From Neisseria sicca 4320 (GTDB taxonomy: Bacteria; Pseudomonadota; Gammaproteobacteria; Burkholderiales; Neisseriaceae): 22,359 nucleotides of DNA. This document shows positions 7,211 through 15,718 of this stretch, piece after piece (position 1 is the stretch's first letter; each line of letters starts with the position of its first letter). The notes beneath the pieces are model-generated. The model was not told where the DNA came from, ran no database searches, and saw only the letters and a program-made list of their open reading frames with translations. The position numbers and the translations under genes are program-made. Location: NCBI RefSeq assembly GCF_000193735.1, contig NZ_AEPF01000167.1, positions 1 to 22,359 of the forward strand, in the 5' to 3' direction.

Positions 7211-8321
7211 CAAATTCAAAATGTACGCCACCATTTTATCTGTCCGACTGCGGACTCCGTCTGACGTTTCGGACTTCGAGTAAAAAACGACGTATCACGT
7301 TCAGCTTCCTCTCTATAAATAATTTGTATAAAAGTTAACACTATCAGCATAATACTCATAAAAAATAAATATACGTAACATATATCATTTTGACTGCCGT
7401 GTATCTCACCATTTCACATAACGAACAAATATGTAAACATTAATAAAAAAGATAAAAAAATAATAGATGAACTCACACCAACTATTTTTACAAGCAAATT
7501 TTATATATAATTTGCGTAAAATAATATTGAATGCAATCATCAAAGCAAATGTTATGTACCAATTTGACATTTCGCATCACCATTCAACTTAGAGTTAGCG
7601 GTGGCTTTCTTGATACAGAAGGTTCGGATCAATATAATGGCGCATATCCACCGGCAAGCTCCTCCTATAACTCCGCCACAAATGATTTGATAAAGCCGGA
7701 TTTTTACCGTCCTAAACAGCAATATAATTAATCCCTAATTGATATTTGATAGGCTCTTATCCTTGGCTTTATTTTAAGCATACCATTTAAATTACGGCTT
7801 TCCACCTATAAATAACCGACATTACCATATAATTCTGCCTTTTCTCTTATACCATAAGGTATGCCTACCATACTCAAACCCATATTCGTATTCCAATTAT
7901 TTTCTTGAAGTTCAGTTGAAATGAAAATAAACTTGCTGAACCTGTTTGGATATAGATAGTAGAAGATAATTCCGAATGCCCACTTTCACTATTTACATAA
8001 CTGGCAGCATATTATGATTTGACCTTCCCCTATCAGTCTGCAATGACTCCAAATTTAAAGGAAGTTCAACTAAAGCAACAGACGGTACAAGGGAAAAATT
8101 GGGATGAAAATATTTTTCATGTCTTTCTCTATTTCTCATCATATTTTTTCAAAAATTAATTTCTCAAATATTTATTGTCAACAATTTTTTTGTAAATTTT
8201 TCAAAATAAACAATGACAAAACGCTAAATTAAAAGCTTAAAGCTTTTTAGACAGTTGAGTTTATCAAAAACAGAACCAGTAAATCATTTTCAGACAATTT
8301 TTTCTATAAGCAATCCGCCAC
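7211..8321. other. AT-rich 1.1-kb region without a clear intact gene
   Basis: The stretch is much richer in A and T than the flanking genes and lacks internal DUS copies. On the plus strand a 66-codon frame (7531-7731) encodes a Ser/Gly/Tyr-rich peptide (for example VSGGFLDTEGSDQYNGAYPP). It has no ribosome binding site I can defend and no recognisable family. On the minus strand, 7741-8060 carries broken outer-membrane-like coding fragments, listed separately. A 7-bp hairpin (AAAAGCT-TAA-AGCTTTT, 8231-8247) followed by a T lies upstream of the pseudouridine synthase gene. I see nothing else. Confidence 0.6.
7741..8070 (-). pseudogene. Possible decayed outer-membrane beta-barrel gene
   Basis: Reading the minus strand gives protein-like stretches split over frames and interrupted by stops. 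One frame gives YAASYVNSESGHSELSST (about 8010-7950) after an in-frame stop. Another gives TELQENNWNTNMGLSMVGIP then YGIREKAELYGNVGYL (about 7915-7807), followed by TAG. Alternating polar and aromatic residues and the KAELYGNVGYL segment look like beta-barrel strands of a small neisserial outer membrane protein. No start codon, signal peptide or intact frame remains. The family is not identified, and a search with the joined fragments would decide. Confidence 0.35.
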
Positions 8322-9251
8322 ATGAAAAAACGCTCCAATCCCCTCCCTCTTTTAAACGGTATAAAACCCAGCTATTTGGTGCTGCCGCATGAAAAAGAGT
8401 TTTACGGCCTGCCGCTCCTGCATTTTCTCTGCACACGTTTTCCTTTTGTCGGCGAAGAAAATTGGCGCAGGCGGCTGAACAGCGGCTTCGTGGTAGGTGC
8501 GGACGGGGTGCCGCTTAACGAGCATACGGTGTTTGAAGCAGGCAAGACGATGTTTTATTACCGTGAAACCAGCAGAGAAAGCGAACCGCGGATTCCGTTT
8601 GAAGAGAAAATTCTGTTTGTCGATGAACATCTTATCGTGGTTGATAAACCGCATTTTCTGCCCGTCATCCCCAGCGGGCGTTTTTTGCGTGAAACGCTTC
8701 TGACCCGCCTGCGCCTGCGACCGGAATTACAGCATTTGAATGTAGCGGACATTACGCCGATTCACCGCTTGGACAAGGATACGGCAGGGGTCATGCTGCT
8801 GTCGCACAATCCTGCCACGCGCCGCGATTATCAAACCATGTTCCAAAATAAAACCGTCTGTAAAACTTATGAGGCAATCGCGCCGACGCGGACGGATTTA
8901 GCTTATCCGCTAAACATTTCTTCACGCATGGTGCGCGGGGAAAAATTTTTTACGACACTTGAAGTGGAAGGCGAGCCGAACGCGCACACAACAGTCGAGC
9001 TTATCGAAAACCGCGGTGCGTTCAGCCTATACCGCCTCACGCCGCATACGGGGAAAAAACACCAACTGCGCGTACATATGATGAGCCTGGGCATGCCGCT
9101 GATGAACGATGCGCTTTATCCCGTTCCGTCTGCGGCAGGTGATGAGGATTATGGGAAACCTATGAAACTTTTGGCAAAAAGAATTGAGTTTAATGATCCG
9201 GTCAGCGGAAAGGCACGGATGTTTGAAAGCGGTTTTAAGTTGCAGCGATAG
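8322..9251 (+). CDS. RluA-family RNA pseudouridine synthase
   Basis: A 309-residue pseudouridine synthase. The N-terminal part (about residues 25-80) resembles an S4-like RNA-binding segment. The catalytic motif is PIHRLDKDTAGVMLL (about residues 146-160), in which the Asp of HRLDKDT is the nucleophile of the RluA family. The GKKHQLRVHMMSLGMPLMND segment near residue 243 is the second conserved family block. The substrate base in rRNA or tRNA cannot be told from the sequence. The start ATG has no strong Shine-Dalgarno. It is a single gene on the plus strand that converges on the cls gene, with a DUS hairpin between them. Codon use is like that of its neighbours, unlike the AT-rich region upstream. 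Confidence 0.9.
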   Translation: MKKRSNPLPLLNGIKPSYLVLPHEKEFYGLPLLHFLCTRFPFVGEENWRRRLNSGFVVGADGVPLNEHTVFEAGKTMFYYRETSRESEPRIPFEEKILFVDEHLIVVDKPHFLPVIPSGRFLRETLLTRLRLRPELQHLNVADITPIHRLDKDTAGVMLLSHNPATRRDYQTMFQNKTVCKTYEAIAPTRTDLAYPLNISSRMVRGEKFFTTLEVEGEPNAHTTVELIENRGAFSLYRLTPHTGKKHQLRVHMMSLGMPLMNDALYPVPSAAGDEDYGKPMKLLAKRIEFNDPVSGKARMFESGFKLQR

Positions 9252-9265
9252 GGTTGTGTTTGATA

Positions 9266-9299
9266 AAGGTCGTCTGAAAGCTGGTTTTCAGACGACCTT
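9266..9299. terminator. DUS hairpin between convergent genes
   Basis: A 14-bp perfect stem (9266-9279 with 9286-9299) made of two inverted DUS has a 6-nt loop. It lies 14 nt after the pseudouridine synthase stop and 51 nt after the cls stop, so it is placed to terminate both convergent genes. Confidence 0.7.
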
Positions 9300-9349
9300 G
9301 GTTATTGAATTTCCTGCGGAAAATGACGATACAAGTTCATTTTCATCTG

Positions 9350-10842
9350 CTACAAAAGCGGACTGACTAAGCGGACTGTATTTTCAACCAGCCCGCGGAA
9401 TTTGGAGCGTTGCTGCCATGCTTTGACGGTGATGTAGCTGCTGTTTTTAAGATAGTGGCGCTGGAGGTTGCAAATTTGTTTGGCGATGTTGCGGTCATAG
9501 ATGGCAAGGCTGATTTCAAGGTTGAGGAAGAAGCTGCGCATGTCCATGTTGACCGTGCCGAAGAGAGCGTAGTCTTCGTCTATGGTCATAGTTTTGGCAT
9601 GTAGCAGCCCGCCTTCGAACATGGCGATTTTGACGCCTGCGTCGAGCAGCATGGGGTAGTAGGCGCGAGAGGCGTAACGCACCATGAGGGAATCGACTTT
9701 GGCGGGTAGGATCAGGGTAACTTTGACGCCGCGTTTGGCGGCAACGGTCAATGCCATCAGCAGGGGTTCGTCGGGGATGAAATAGGGGGTGGTGATGGTA
9801 ATTTGTTTGGTGGCGACGTAAATTGCATTGATAATGGTTTCGTAAATGACGTGGCTGCCTTGCTCGGGCGCGGAGGGGATGACTTGGGCAACAATGTCGC
9901 CCTGCTGCATTTTTTCGGGAAGGATTTCAGGAATGCGCTCTTGCGCCTGCGTCAGATATTGCTGTACGCCTTCGAGGTTTTCGTCGGTTTCGACGGCGAG
10001 GTCGGCAAAGAAGACTGCGGAGAGTTCGAGTACCATCGGACCGATGCAGCGCATCATGACGTCCACCCACTCGCCGACGCCTGAATCTTTTTTGAAGAAG
10101 CGGGGATCGACGAGGTTGAAGCTGCCGGTATAGCCGATTTTGCTGTCGATGACGAGTATTTTGCGGTGGTTGCGCAGGTCGGTGCGGGTGAAGAAGGTGC
10201 GCCAGACGCCGACGGGCAATGAGGCGTGGACTTCTATGCCGGCTTTGCGCAGGGTTTCTACCCAGCCGCTGTCGAAAAAGCGGCTGCTACCGACGGCGTC
10301 GGCGAGAATGGCGCAATCCAAACCTCTGTCGGCGGCGGCGAGGATTTCGTTTAACAGTTCTTCTATCCTGCCTTCGGGTTCGATGATGTAGAAGGCGAGC
10401 ATGCAGGAATGGCGGGCGGCGCGGATGTCGGCGAGCATGGTGTCGATGATTTCATCGGTGGCGGACAGCAGCGTCATGGCGTTGTTGCGCGTGGCGCCGA
10501 GTCCTGTGCCTTTGGCGGCGACTCTGCTGATGCCGTGATAACGGGATTTGACGTTGTCGCCGATATCAAGGTAAAGGTTAGACAGGTAAGTTTCGACGAA
10601 ACCTTGATAAAAACGGTTCATCTCGTCCGTACGCTTCGCACGCGCCGTGCCGAGTCGGGGTTCGCCGATAAGCAGGTAGGCGATGGTGCCGAAGACGGGG
10701 AAAAGGAAGAGGATAATCAGCCAGGCGAACGTGGAGCCGATGTTTTTTGTTTGTACAACACACGCAAGACGCAGCCGAGCGCGGCGCAGGTGTGGGCGAA
10801 AATGAAGATTTCTGTCCAGGTAATGTCTTTTAGAAAGGTCAT
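9350..10842 (-). pseudogene. cls: Cardiolipin synthase / PLD family, frameshifted
   Basis: Phospholipase D superfamily enzyme of cardiolipin synthase type, an inner-membrane protein that makes cardiolipin. Two HKD motifs are intact: NHRKILVIDSKIGYTGSFN and LHAKTMTIDEDYALFGTVN. The N-terminus starts at ATG 10842 (MTFLKDITWTEIFIFAHTC), but this frame stops about 42 codons in. The expected continuation (NIGSTFAWLIILFLFPVFG, a membrane helix, then YLLIGEPRLG) is in the next frame. The switch is at the A6 run around 10742-10747, and one more A would restore a 497-codon gene. An internal ATG at 10621 would give a 423-residue enzyme lacking the membrane anchor. It could be a true mutation, a slippage-prone switch or a sequencing error. 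Confidence 0.8.
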
Positions 10843-10931
10843 GTTCGATAAGCGGTGGAGGAATGGCGGGAGCGGATGTATTTTGAATCTGACTGGTTTG
10901 AGGCGGTAAGGTTCAAATAGTGAGTATATAC

Positions 10932-10977
10932 AAAGGTCGTCTGAAAAACGAGTATAGCGATTTTTCAGACGACCTTT
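10932..10977 (-). terminator. DUS hairpin downstream of hemE
   Basis: A 17-bp perfect stem (10932-10948 with 10961-10977) with a 12-nt loop starts 13 nt after the hemE stop. The arms begin and end in A/T runs, so it can act as an intrinsic terminator on the minus strand. Confidence 0.75.
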
Positions 10978-10989
10978 CTGCACGCTCAA

Positions 10990-12051
10990 TCAGGCGTGAT
11001 ATTGGCGCGACAGTTCGTGTACGGTATCGACTAAGATTTTGGCGTGTTCGGGGTCGGCATGTTGGTTGATGCCGTGTCCGAGGTTGAAGACATGACCGCT
11101 GCCTTGTCCGTAGTCGGTAATGATGCGTGCGACTTCGGTGCGGATGGCTTCGGGCGTGCCGAAGAGGGCAAACGGGTCGAAGTTGCCTTGCAGGGCGACT
11201 TGGTTGCCGACGCGGCGGCGTGCTTCGCCGATGTTGCACGTCCAGTCCAAGCCCAATGCGTCTGCGCCGATTTCCGCCATGCTTTCCAGCCACAGCCCGC
11301 CGCCTTTGGCAAATACGATAACGGGAACGCGTCTGCCTTCGCTTTCGCGTTTCAATCCGGCAACGATTTGGCGGATGTATTTGAGGCTGAATTCTTTAAA
11401 CGCCGCATCGCTCAAAACGCCGCCCCAAGTATCGAAAATCTGCACAGCCTGCGCGCCCGCGTCGATTTGGGCGTTGAGGTAGGCGGTAACGGCTTGGGAA
11501 TTGGTGTCGAGGATTTTGTGCAGCAAATCGGAGCGCGAGTACATCATGGTTTTGATGGTGCGGAATTCTTTGCTGCTGCCGCCTTCGACCATGTAGCAGG
11601 CGAGCGTGAACGGGCTGCCGGAGAAGCCGATAAGCGGTACGCGGCCGTCCAATGCTTTGCGGATGGAAGTTACCGCGTCGAAAACGTATTGCAGTTTTTC
11701 CATATCAGGAACTTGCAGCTTGGCGATATCGGCTTCGTGTTGCAAGGGGCGTTCGAACTTCGGGCCTTCGCCTTCGGCAAAATACAGTCCCAAGCCCATT
11801 GCGTCAGGGACAGTCAGGATGTCCGAGAACAAAATTGCCGCGTCCAAATCGAAGCGTTCTAAAGGTTGAATGGTAACTTCGGTCGCCAATTCGGTGTTTT
11901 TACACAAATCAAGGAAGCTGCCCGCTTTCGCGCGTGTGGCTTTGTATTCGGGCAGATAACGCCCCGCCTGACGCATCATCCAAATCGGCGTGTATTCGAC
12001 GGGCTGTTTGAGCAAGGCGCGGAGGAAAGTGTCGTTTTTCAAAGAGGTCAT
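10990..12051 (-). CDS. hemE: Uroporphyrinogen decarboxylase
   Basis: A 353-residue cytosolic enzyme converting uroporphyrinogen III to coproporphyrinogen III by removing four carboxyl groups. The signature PIWMMRQAGRYLPEY lies at about residues 21-35. The FSDIL segment (about residues 75-79) carries the conserved substrate-pyrrole Asp, GFSGSPFTLACYMVEG is the second signature, and NLGHGI near the C-terminus holds the conserved His. The length equals that of the E. coli enzyme. It lies downstream of hemY across a DUS inverted pair, so it may be only partly coupled to the hemDXY unit. The next step of the pathway is not encoded in the window. Confidence 0.97.
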   Translation of the reverse strand: MTSLKNDTFLRALLKQPVEYTPIWMMRQAGRYLPEYKATRAKAGSFLDLCKNTELATEVTIQPLERFDLDAAILFSDILTVPDAMGLGLYFAEGEGPKFERPLQHEADIAKLQVPDMEKLQYVFDAVTSIRKALDGRVPLIGFSGSPFTLACYMVEGGSSKEFRTIKTMMYSRSDLLHKILDTNSQAVTAYLNAQIDAGAQAVQIFDTWGGVLSDAAFKEFSLKYIRQIVAGLKRESEGRRVPVIVFAKGGGLWLESMAEIGADALGLDWTCNIGEARRRVGNQVALQGNFDPFALFGTPEAIRTEVARIITDYGQGSGHVFNLGHGINQHADPEHAKILVDTVHELSRQYHA

Positions 12052-12093
12052 GTGGGGCTTTCGGTTTGTTTGTAAAACAGGGAAGGAAAACGG

Positions 12094-12143
12094 TTTTCAG
12101 ACGACCTTTGCGGAGATTTTCGCAATGAAAGGTCGTCTGAAAA
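12094..12143 (-). terminator. DUS inverted pair between hemY and hemE
   Basis: Arms of 16 bp (12094-12109 and 12128-12143) enclose 18 nt, with an inner TGCG/CGCA pairing. The order of the two DUS is opposite to most pairs in the window (TTCAGACGACCT first). Termination here would separate hemE from hemDXY, but the T-run on the minus strand is interrupted. Confidence 0.5.
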
Positions 12144-12170
12144 GGGGATAGATAAGGATGTTTCCTAAAC

Positions 12171-13394
12171 TCAGCTGTGCGGCACCAACGCGGCGTGGCG
12201 CTCTTCTTCGGAGACGGATTCCAAAACCAACTTCCGCTGTTCCTGAGCTTTTTGCGGCTGTCCGGTTTCGTCGTGTACGCGCGCCAGCATGAGGCGGGCA
12301 GCAGTGCTCGGTTGTAGGGCGATGCTGGCTTCAAGATAACTTTGCGCCTTGCCCCACAGGCTGCGGCCGTAGGCAAGCTGTCCGAGGTACATCAAGAGCG
12401 GCGCGTCGTCAGGTTTGTCTTTCAGCCAAGAATCGGCAAGGTCGATGGCTTTTTGCTGATCGCGTTCGTTGAGGAAGCGGACGCTTTCGACAAAGGCTTC
12501 CAAAAGTTCGGGACGGCGGTTTTGCGGATAGTAGTGGCGCACCCATTTGACGGCTTCGGCATAGAGTCCGAGACGCTCGTATTTTTCGGCAATGGCGACA
12601 CACAATTCGTCTGCTTTGAGTGCTTCGGGAATACGCTTCAGGCAGGCTTTCAGACGAGCTGCGTCTGATGCTTCCGCCAACAGGCGGCGGTATGCCCAGC
12701 TTTGGTATTGCTCCGCCTCAAAATCATTAATCGCGCCGGCTTTCATCAGTTTTTCAGATTTCGCCAACACATCTTCGGCATCGCCGTGATCAAAGGCATA
12801 ACGCAGTTGCAGGCGGACGAGGCGGGACAGGTTGGGATGAATATGCGCGGCGGCGTTCAGATTTTGCTGGGCGGTCGGATAATCGCGGCGGCCGAGCGCA
12901 GATTCCGCCAACAAAAGATAACGGGAAAGCTGCTGTTTGTTCGGCAGTTTTTCGATGTCTTTCAGGTATTGGTCGCGCAGTTCGAAGTTTTCCATTTGGT
13001 CGGCAGCGTGTGCGCCCAACATCAGCGCGAGGTTTCGGTTGTCGCCGGCTTCTTTGTTTTCCAATACTTTGGACGCTTCCTGCTCCGCTTTTTCAAAGCG
13101 GCCTTCGAAAAACGCCAAACCTGCGCTGTTCAAGGCGACGGCTGCCTGACGGCCTTTGCGCGCCGTGCCGAAACGCTGCATACGGGTGGGAATGTTCATC
13201 AGGCCGACGATGAATTTGATCAGGAAATATAGGGCAACGACAAACAGGACCAGCCCTAAGATAAAGGCGTGCAGGTTGACCCGCATCATGACTTGTCCGA
13301 CGACGATATAGACATTACCTGTGTAAACACCGGAAGTCAGGACGATACCGACTGCGGCTGCGAATAAAACGACAATCCAGACGACGGCTTTCAT
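12171..13394 (-). CDS. hemY: HemY-like membrane TPR protein
   Basis: A 407-residue protein of the proteobacterial HemY family, encoded with haem genes but not itself the Bacillus HemY protoporphyrinogen oxidase. Two N-terminal membrane helices (about residues 3-22 and 41-62) are followed by the family block MNIPTRMQRFGTARKGRQAA. TPR-like helices continue to the end, including the clear unit LMLARVHDETGQPQKAQEQ near the C-terminus. Its exact role is unproven; it is taken to organise or support haem synthesis at the inner membrane. Its ATG overlaps the hemX stop as ATGA, which indicates translational coupling. Confidence 0.9.
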   Translation of the reverse strand: MKAVVWIVVLFAAAVGIVLTSGVYTGNVYIVVGQVMMRVNLHAFILGLVLFVVALYFLIKFIVGLMNIPTRMQRFGTARKGRQAAVALNSAGLAFFEGRFEKAEQEASKVLENKEAGDNRNLALMLGAHAADQMENFELRDQYLKDIEKLPNKQQLSRYLLLAESALGRRDYPTAQQNLNAAAHIHPNLSRLVRLQLRYAFDHGDAEDVLAKSEKLMKAGAINDFEAEQYQSWAYRRLLAEASDAARLKACLKRIPEALKADELCVAIAEKYERLGLYAEAVKWVRHYYPQNRRPELLEAFVESVRFLNERDQQKAIDLADSWLKDKPDDAPLLMYLGQLAYGRSLWGKAQSYLEASIALQPSTAARLMLARVHDETGQPQKAQEQRKLVLESVSEEERHAALVPHS

Positions 13395-14905
13395 GCGCGG
13401 CCTCCTTTGGTTTCAACATCGGCGGCAGGACGGCTTTGTTTTTCAGGAGCCGCTTTCTTTTCCGGCTCGGAAATGTTTTGCGGCTTGGTCTCGGAAGGCA
13501 GCGCCGGAGCTTCTAAAGGTTTTGCTTCTGTTTGGGCGGCAGGGGCAGGTTTCTGCGCAGGCGCGGGTCTTGCTTTGGCAGGATGGGGAGCCTTCGGTGC
13601 AGAAGCGTTTTCATTTACCGGCGCAGCAGTTTGAGGAGTGGCAGCTTCCGAAGCAGCGGAAGGCAGAGGCGCGGACGCGGCGGAAGTTACAGGTTCGGGT
13701 AGTGCGACCGGAGCGCGTGTGCCGTCTTGATAAGCGCGGACTGCGCTGAGGCTGGCTTTCAAGCTGTCGTCTGAAATCATGCGTACTTCCAGCGCCTTCA
13801 ATTCTGACAATTCTTTCAACCATGCCTGCGTCGCGGGCGATTTGCCGTCAAAGTATTGTCTGACCGCGGCTTCGACGTAGTTCAAATCGCTTTGATAAAC
13901 CTCGCCGTTGTGTTGCAACAATGCGGTACGCGCGTCCAAAAGGCGCAGGCGCAGGTTCTCGCGGACGAAATACGCCTGTTCGGGCGACAGCAGCATGGCG
14001 TCTTTATTGTCGAGTCGGCGGACTTCTACCAGCCCTTTCAGCGCAACCAAAGATTTGTCCCAAGCGTTTTGCCACCAAGAGCCTGAAGACGCGCCGTTGC
14101 TTTGCGCCTGCTCGCCCGGCTGCAATACGCCGTCCAACACCAGCGGCAGACCGGAAACAGCGGTTTCCAAACGGTCGAGGCGCAACGCCGTGCCGGAAAT
14201 ATCGACATAAGGACGGTTTTTCAATGCTGCCAAATCATGGCTGACGGCTTGCTTGATGGACAGCAGTTCGGGCTGGTCGAAACGGCTCAGGCGGCCGTCG
14301 ATGTGTTCCAACACCGCCGCTGCGCCTTGTACATTGCCTGATAAAAGCAGTTGCTGAGAAGCAAGGTTCAACATGGTTTCTGCTTCGTCAACCAGCCAGT
14401 TGACGCGTCCTTTGGTCAGCTCTTGATACGCTTTTTGCGTCAACAGGATTTGTTCGTTGTTTGCCATTTGCGCTTTGCCCAAGCGGTCGATTTCTGCTTG
14501 GATGGCGGTTTGGCGGTTTAAATGGTCTTTCAGGAGTAAGGCGTTTTCAGATTCGCCCAATGCGGCTTTATCGAGCTTTTGGTTAAACGAAAGCTCTTGA
14601 TTTTTCAGGACGTTTTGTCCGTGTACGAACAAAAAGCCGCTTGCGCCCAAACCCAGCAGCGCCAGCACCAGTGCGCCTGCTGCCAGCCCTCTGCCGCCGG
14701 ATTGTTTGATGATGACGGGGGCAGGTTGGTTTTGGGATAGATTTTTAGATTCAGACATGTGTGTTCCTGCGTATTCGGAGGTTTTAGGCTGTTTTGCCTT
14801 TTTCGGAGCCGCTGCTTCAGACGACTCCGCGTTGCCCTGACTGTCGACGATAATCGGCCGACCGGCTTCGTTTGCTTCGGATGGATTGTCTTCAGACCGG
14901 CTCAT
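13391..14905 (-). CDS. hemX: HemX-family membrane protein
   Basis: A 504-residue HemX-like protein, often labelled uroporphyrinogen-III C-methyltransferase, although this family lacks a demonstrated SAM methyltransferase domain. A hydrophilic N-terminus leads to one membrane helix (about residues 73-95, GLAAGALVLALLGLGASGFL). A coiled-coil-like region (about 100-165) and the HemX core (WLVDEAETMLNLASQQLLL) follow, then a Pro/Ala/Lys-rich tail of ~90 residues. ATG 14905 has AAGGAG at good spacing within the hemD 3' end. An in-frame ATG at 14758 (MSESKNLSQ) has AGGA 6 nt upstream and would give a 455-residue form, so two starts are plausible. It overlaps hemD by 14 nt and hemY by 4 nt. Confidence 0.9.
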   Translation of the reverse strand: MSRSEDNPSEANEAGRPIIVDSQGNAESSEAAAPKKAKQPKTSEYAGTHMSESKNLSQNQPAPVIIKQSGGRGLAAGALVLALLGLGASGFLFVHGQNVLKNQELSFNQKLDKAALGESENALLLKDHLNRQTAIQAEIDRLGKAQMANNEQILLTQKAYQELTKGRVNWLVDEAETMLNLASQQLLLSGNVQGAAAVLEHIDGRLSRFDQPELLSIKQAVSHDLAALKNRPYVDISGTALRLDRLETAVSGLPLVLDGVLQPGEQAQSNGASSGSWWQNAWDKSLVALKGLVEVRRLDNKDAMLLSPEQAYFVRENLRLRLLDARTALLQHNGEVYQSDLNYVEAAVRQYFDGKSPATQAWLKELSELKALEVRMISDDSLKASLSAVRAYQDGTRAPVALPEPVTSAASAPLPSAASEAATPQTAAPVNENASAPKAPHPAKARPAPAQKPAPAAQTEAKPLEAPALPSETKPQNISEPEKKAAPEKQSRPAADVETKGGRA

Positions 14906-15623
14906 CGGTTTGCTCCTTAGGAAATGATGAAATTGCCGCTTTTAGAGAAGCGACGACCCGTATGTGGCGCGCACCCGCCTCGCGAAGCGCGTCGGCTATG
15001 CGCGGATGATGGGTGAAGTATAACAAGGATTCGAAGAATCGGGAAAATTGCGGCGGAACCTGCGCAAACAGCCCGCGTACCAGTTCGCCCGAAGCGATAA
15101 AGGCGGCATCAATGGATTCGGCATCAAAATCCTGCCAATTCAATTCATTAGGTCGTCTGAAATACACTTCCGCGATTTCGACCGCAAAGCCTTTTTTCTT
15201 TAACGACTCCGCCAAAAAATCGCGCCCGCCGCGTCCGCGCACAATCAATATGCACGCGCCCTGCGGCAGCGCATCCCAAACCGGCAGCCGCAACACCGCC
15301 TCGCTGTCGTTGCCTTCCTGCGGCGCATAAACATTTTTTGCGCCGCAGCGTTCCAAAGCCCGACCGCTTGACTGCCCAACCGCAACCAGAACCTTCAGGT
15401 CGTCTGAAAAATCCATATACGGTGCAGCGGTTTCAACCGCCGTCGGACTGACCCAAAATACCGCGTCCGCACGGGAAAACTGTTCTTTCAAACCGAGCAA
15501 CGCCGTTTCATCCGGCTCGATTTCAACCGGACTCAACACCCGCGCACGCCACCCTGCCTGCGAACAGGTGCGCACATCATCTCCCGCACGCGCGGACGGA
15601 CGGACAATCAGCATGACAGGCAT
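14892..15623 (-). CDS. hemD: Uroporphyrinogen-III synthase
   Basis: A 243-residue HemD, which cyclises hydroxymethylbilane to uroporphyrinogen III with inversion of ring D. The family is weakly conserved. Supporting features are the N-terminal LIVRPSARAGDD, the AVFWVSPTAVETAAPYM segment, the VAVGQSSGRALERCGAKNVYAP hinge strand, ILIVRGRGGRDFLAESLKKKGFAVEIAEVYFRR, and the position before hemX and hemY. hemC, usually the preceding gene in enterobacteria, is not next to it. Two perfect DUS copies lie inside the gene (15150-15161 and 15397-15408) in different codon phases, read as FRRP and SDDL. The start is preceded by a DUS-borne AGAGG. Confidence 0.92.
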   Translation of the reverse strand: MPVMLIVRPSARAGDDVRTCSQAGWRARVLSPVEIEPDETALLGLKEQFSRADAVFWVSPTAVETAAPYMDFSDDLKVLVAVGQSSGRALERCGAKNVYAPQEGNDSEAVLRLPVWDALPQGACILIVRGRGGRDFLAESLKKKGFAVEIAEVYFRRPNELNWQDFDAESIDAAFIASGELVRGLFAQVPPQFSRFFESLLYFTHHPRIADALREAGARHIRVVASLKAAISSFPKEQTDEPV

Positions 15624-15640
15624 TTCAGACGACCTCTTTA
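15624..15640 (-). promoter_or_regulatory. DUS doubling as ribosome binding site of hemD
   Basis: The minus-strand leader AAAGAGGTCGTCTGAA runs directly into the ATG. AGAGG ends 9 nt from the start codon, and no other Shine-Dalgarno-like sequence is visible. This is nearly identical to the folK leader. Confidence 0.5.
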
Positions 15641-15698
15641 AATAAGGTTAAACCCAAGTTGTACAAAAAATATGGGAAAAAGTAAATATAAAAGCGCA

Positions 15699-15718
15699 AT
15701 GCCGACGCAGGCGGGAAT
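15699..15718. repeat. Degenerate dRS3-like repeat
   Basis: A 20-nt unit ends in GGGAAT and begins ATGCCG, where the neisserial dRS3 consensus has ATTCCC, eight variable bases and GGGAAT. One arm is intact and the other is degenerate. A short catcaaa-type triplication follows (15719-15745). The match is weak. Confidence 0.3.

Noticed and set aside
7545..7740. Minus-strand frame with CGGVIGGACRWICAIILI opposite the 66-codon frame, resembling a hydrophobic bacteriocin core
   Set aside because: It has no ATG and no double-glycine leader before it, and begins right after a stop. Composition alone is not enough.
10738..10750. Programmed -1 frameshift in cls
   Set aside because: The run reads A CAA AAA in the zero frame, which is not a proper X XXY YYZ heptamer, and six A is short for transcriptional slippage. 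A mutation or sequencing error is simpler.
11044..11862. 272-codon plus-strand frame within hemE
   Set aside because: Shadow of hemE, which is fully conserved on the other strand.
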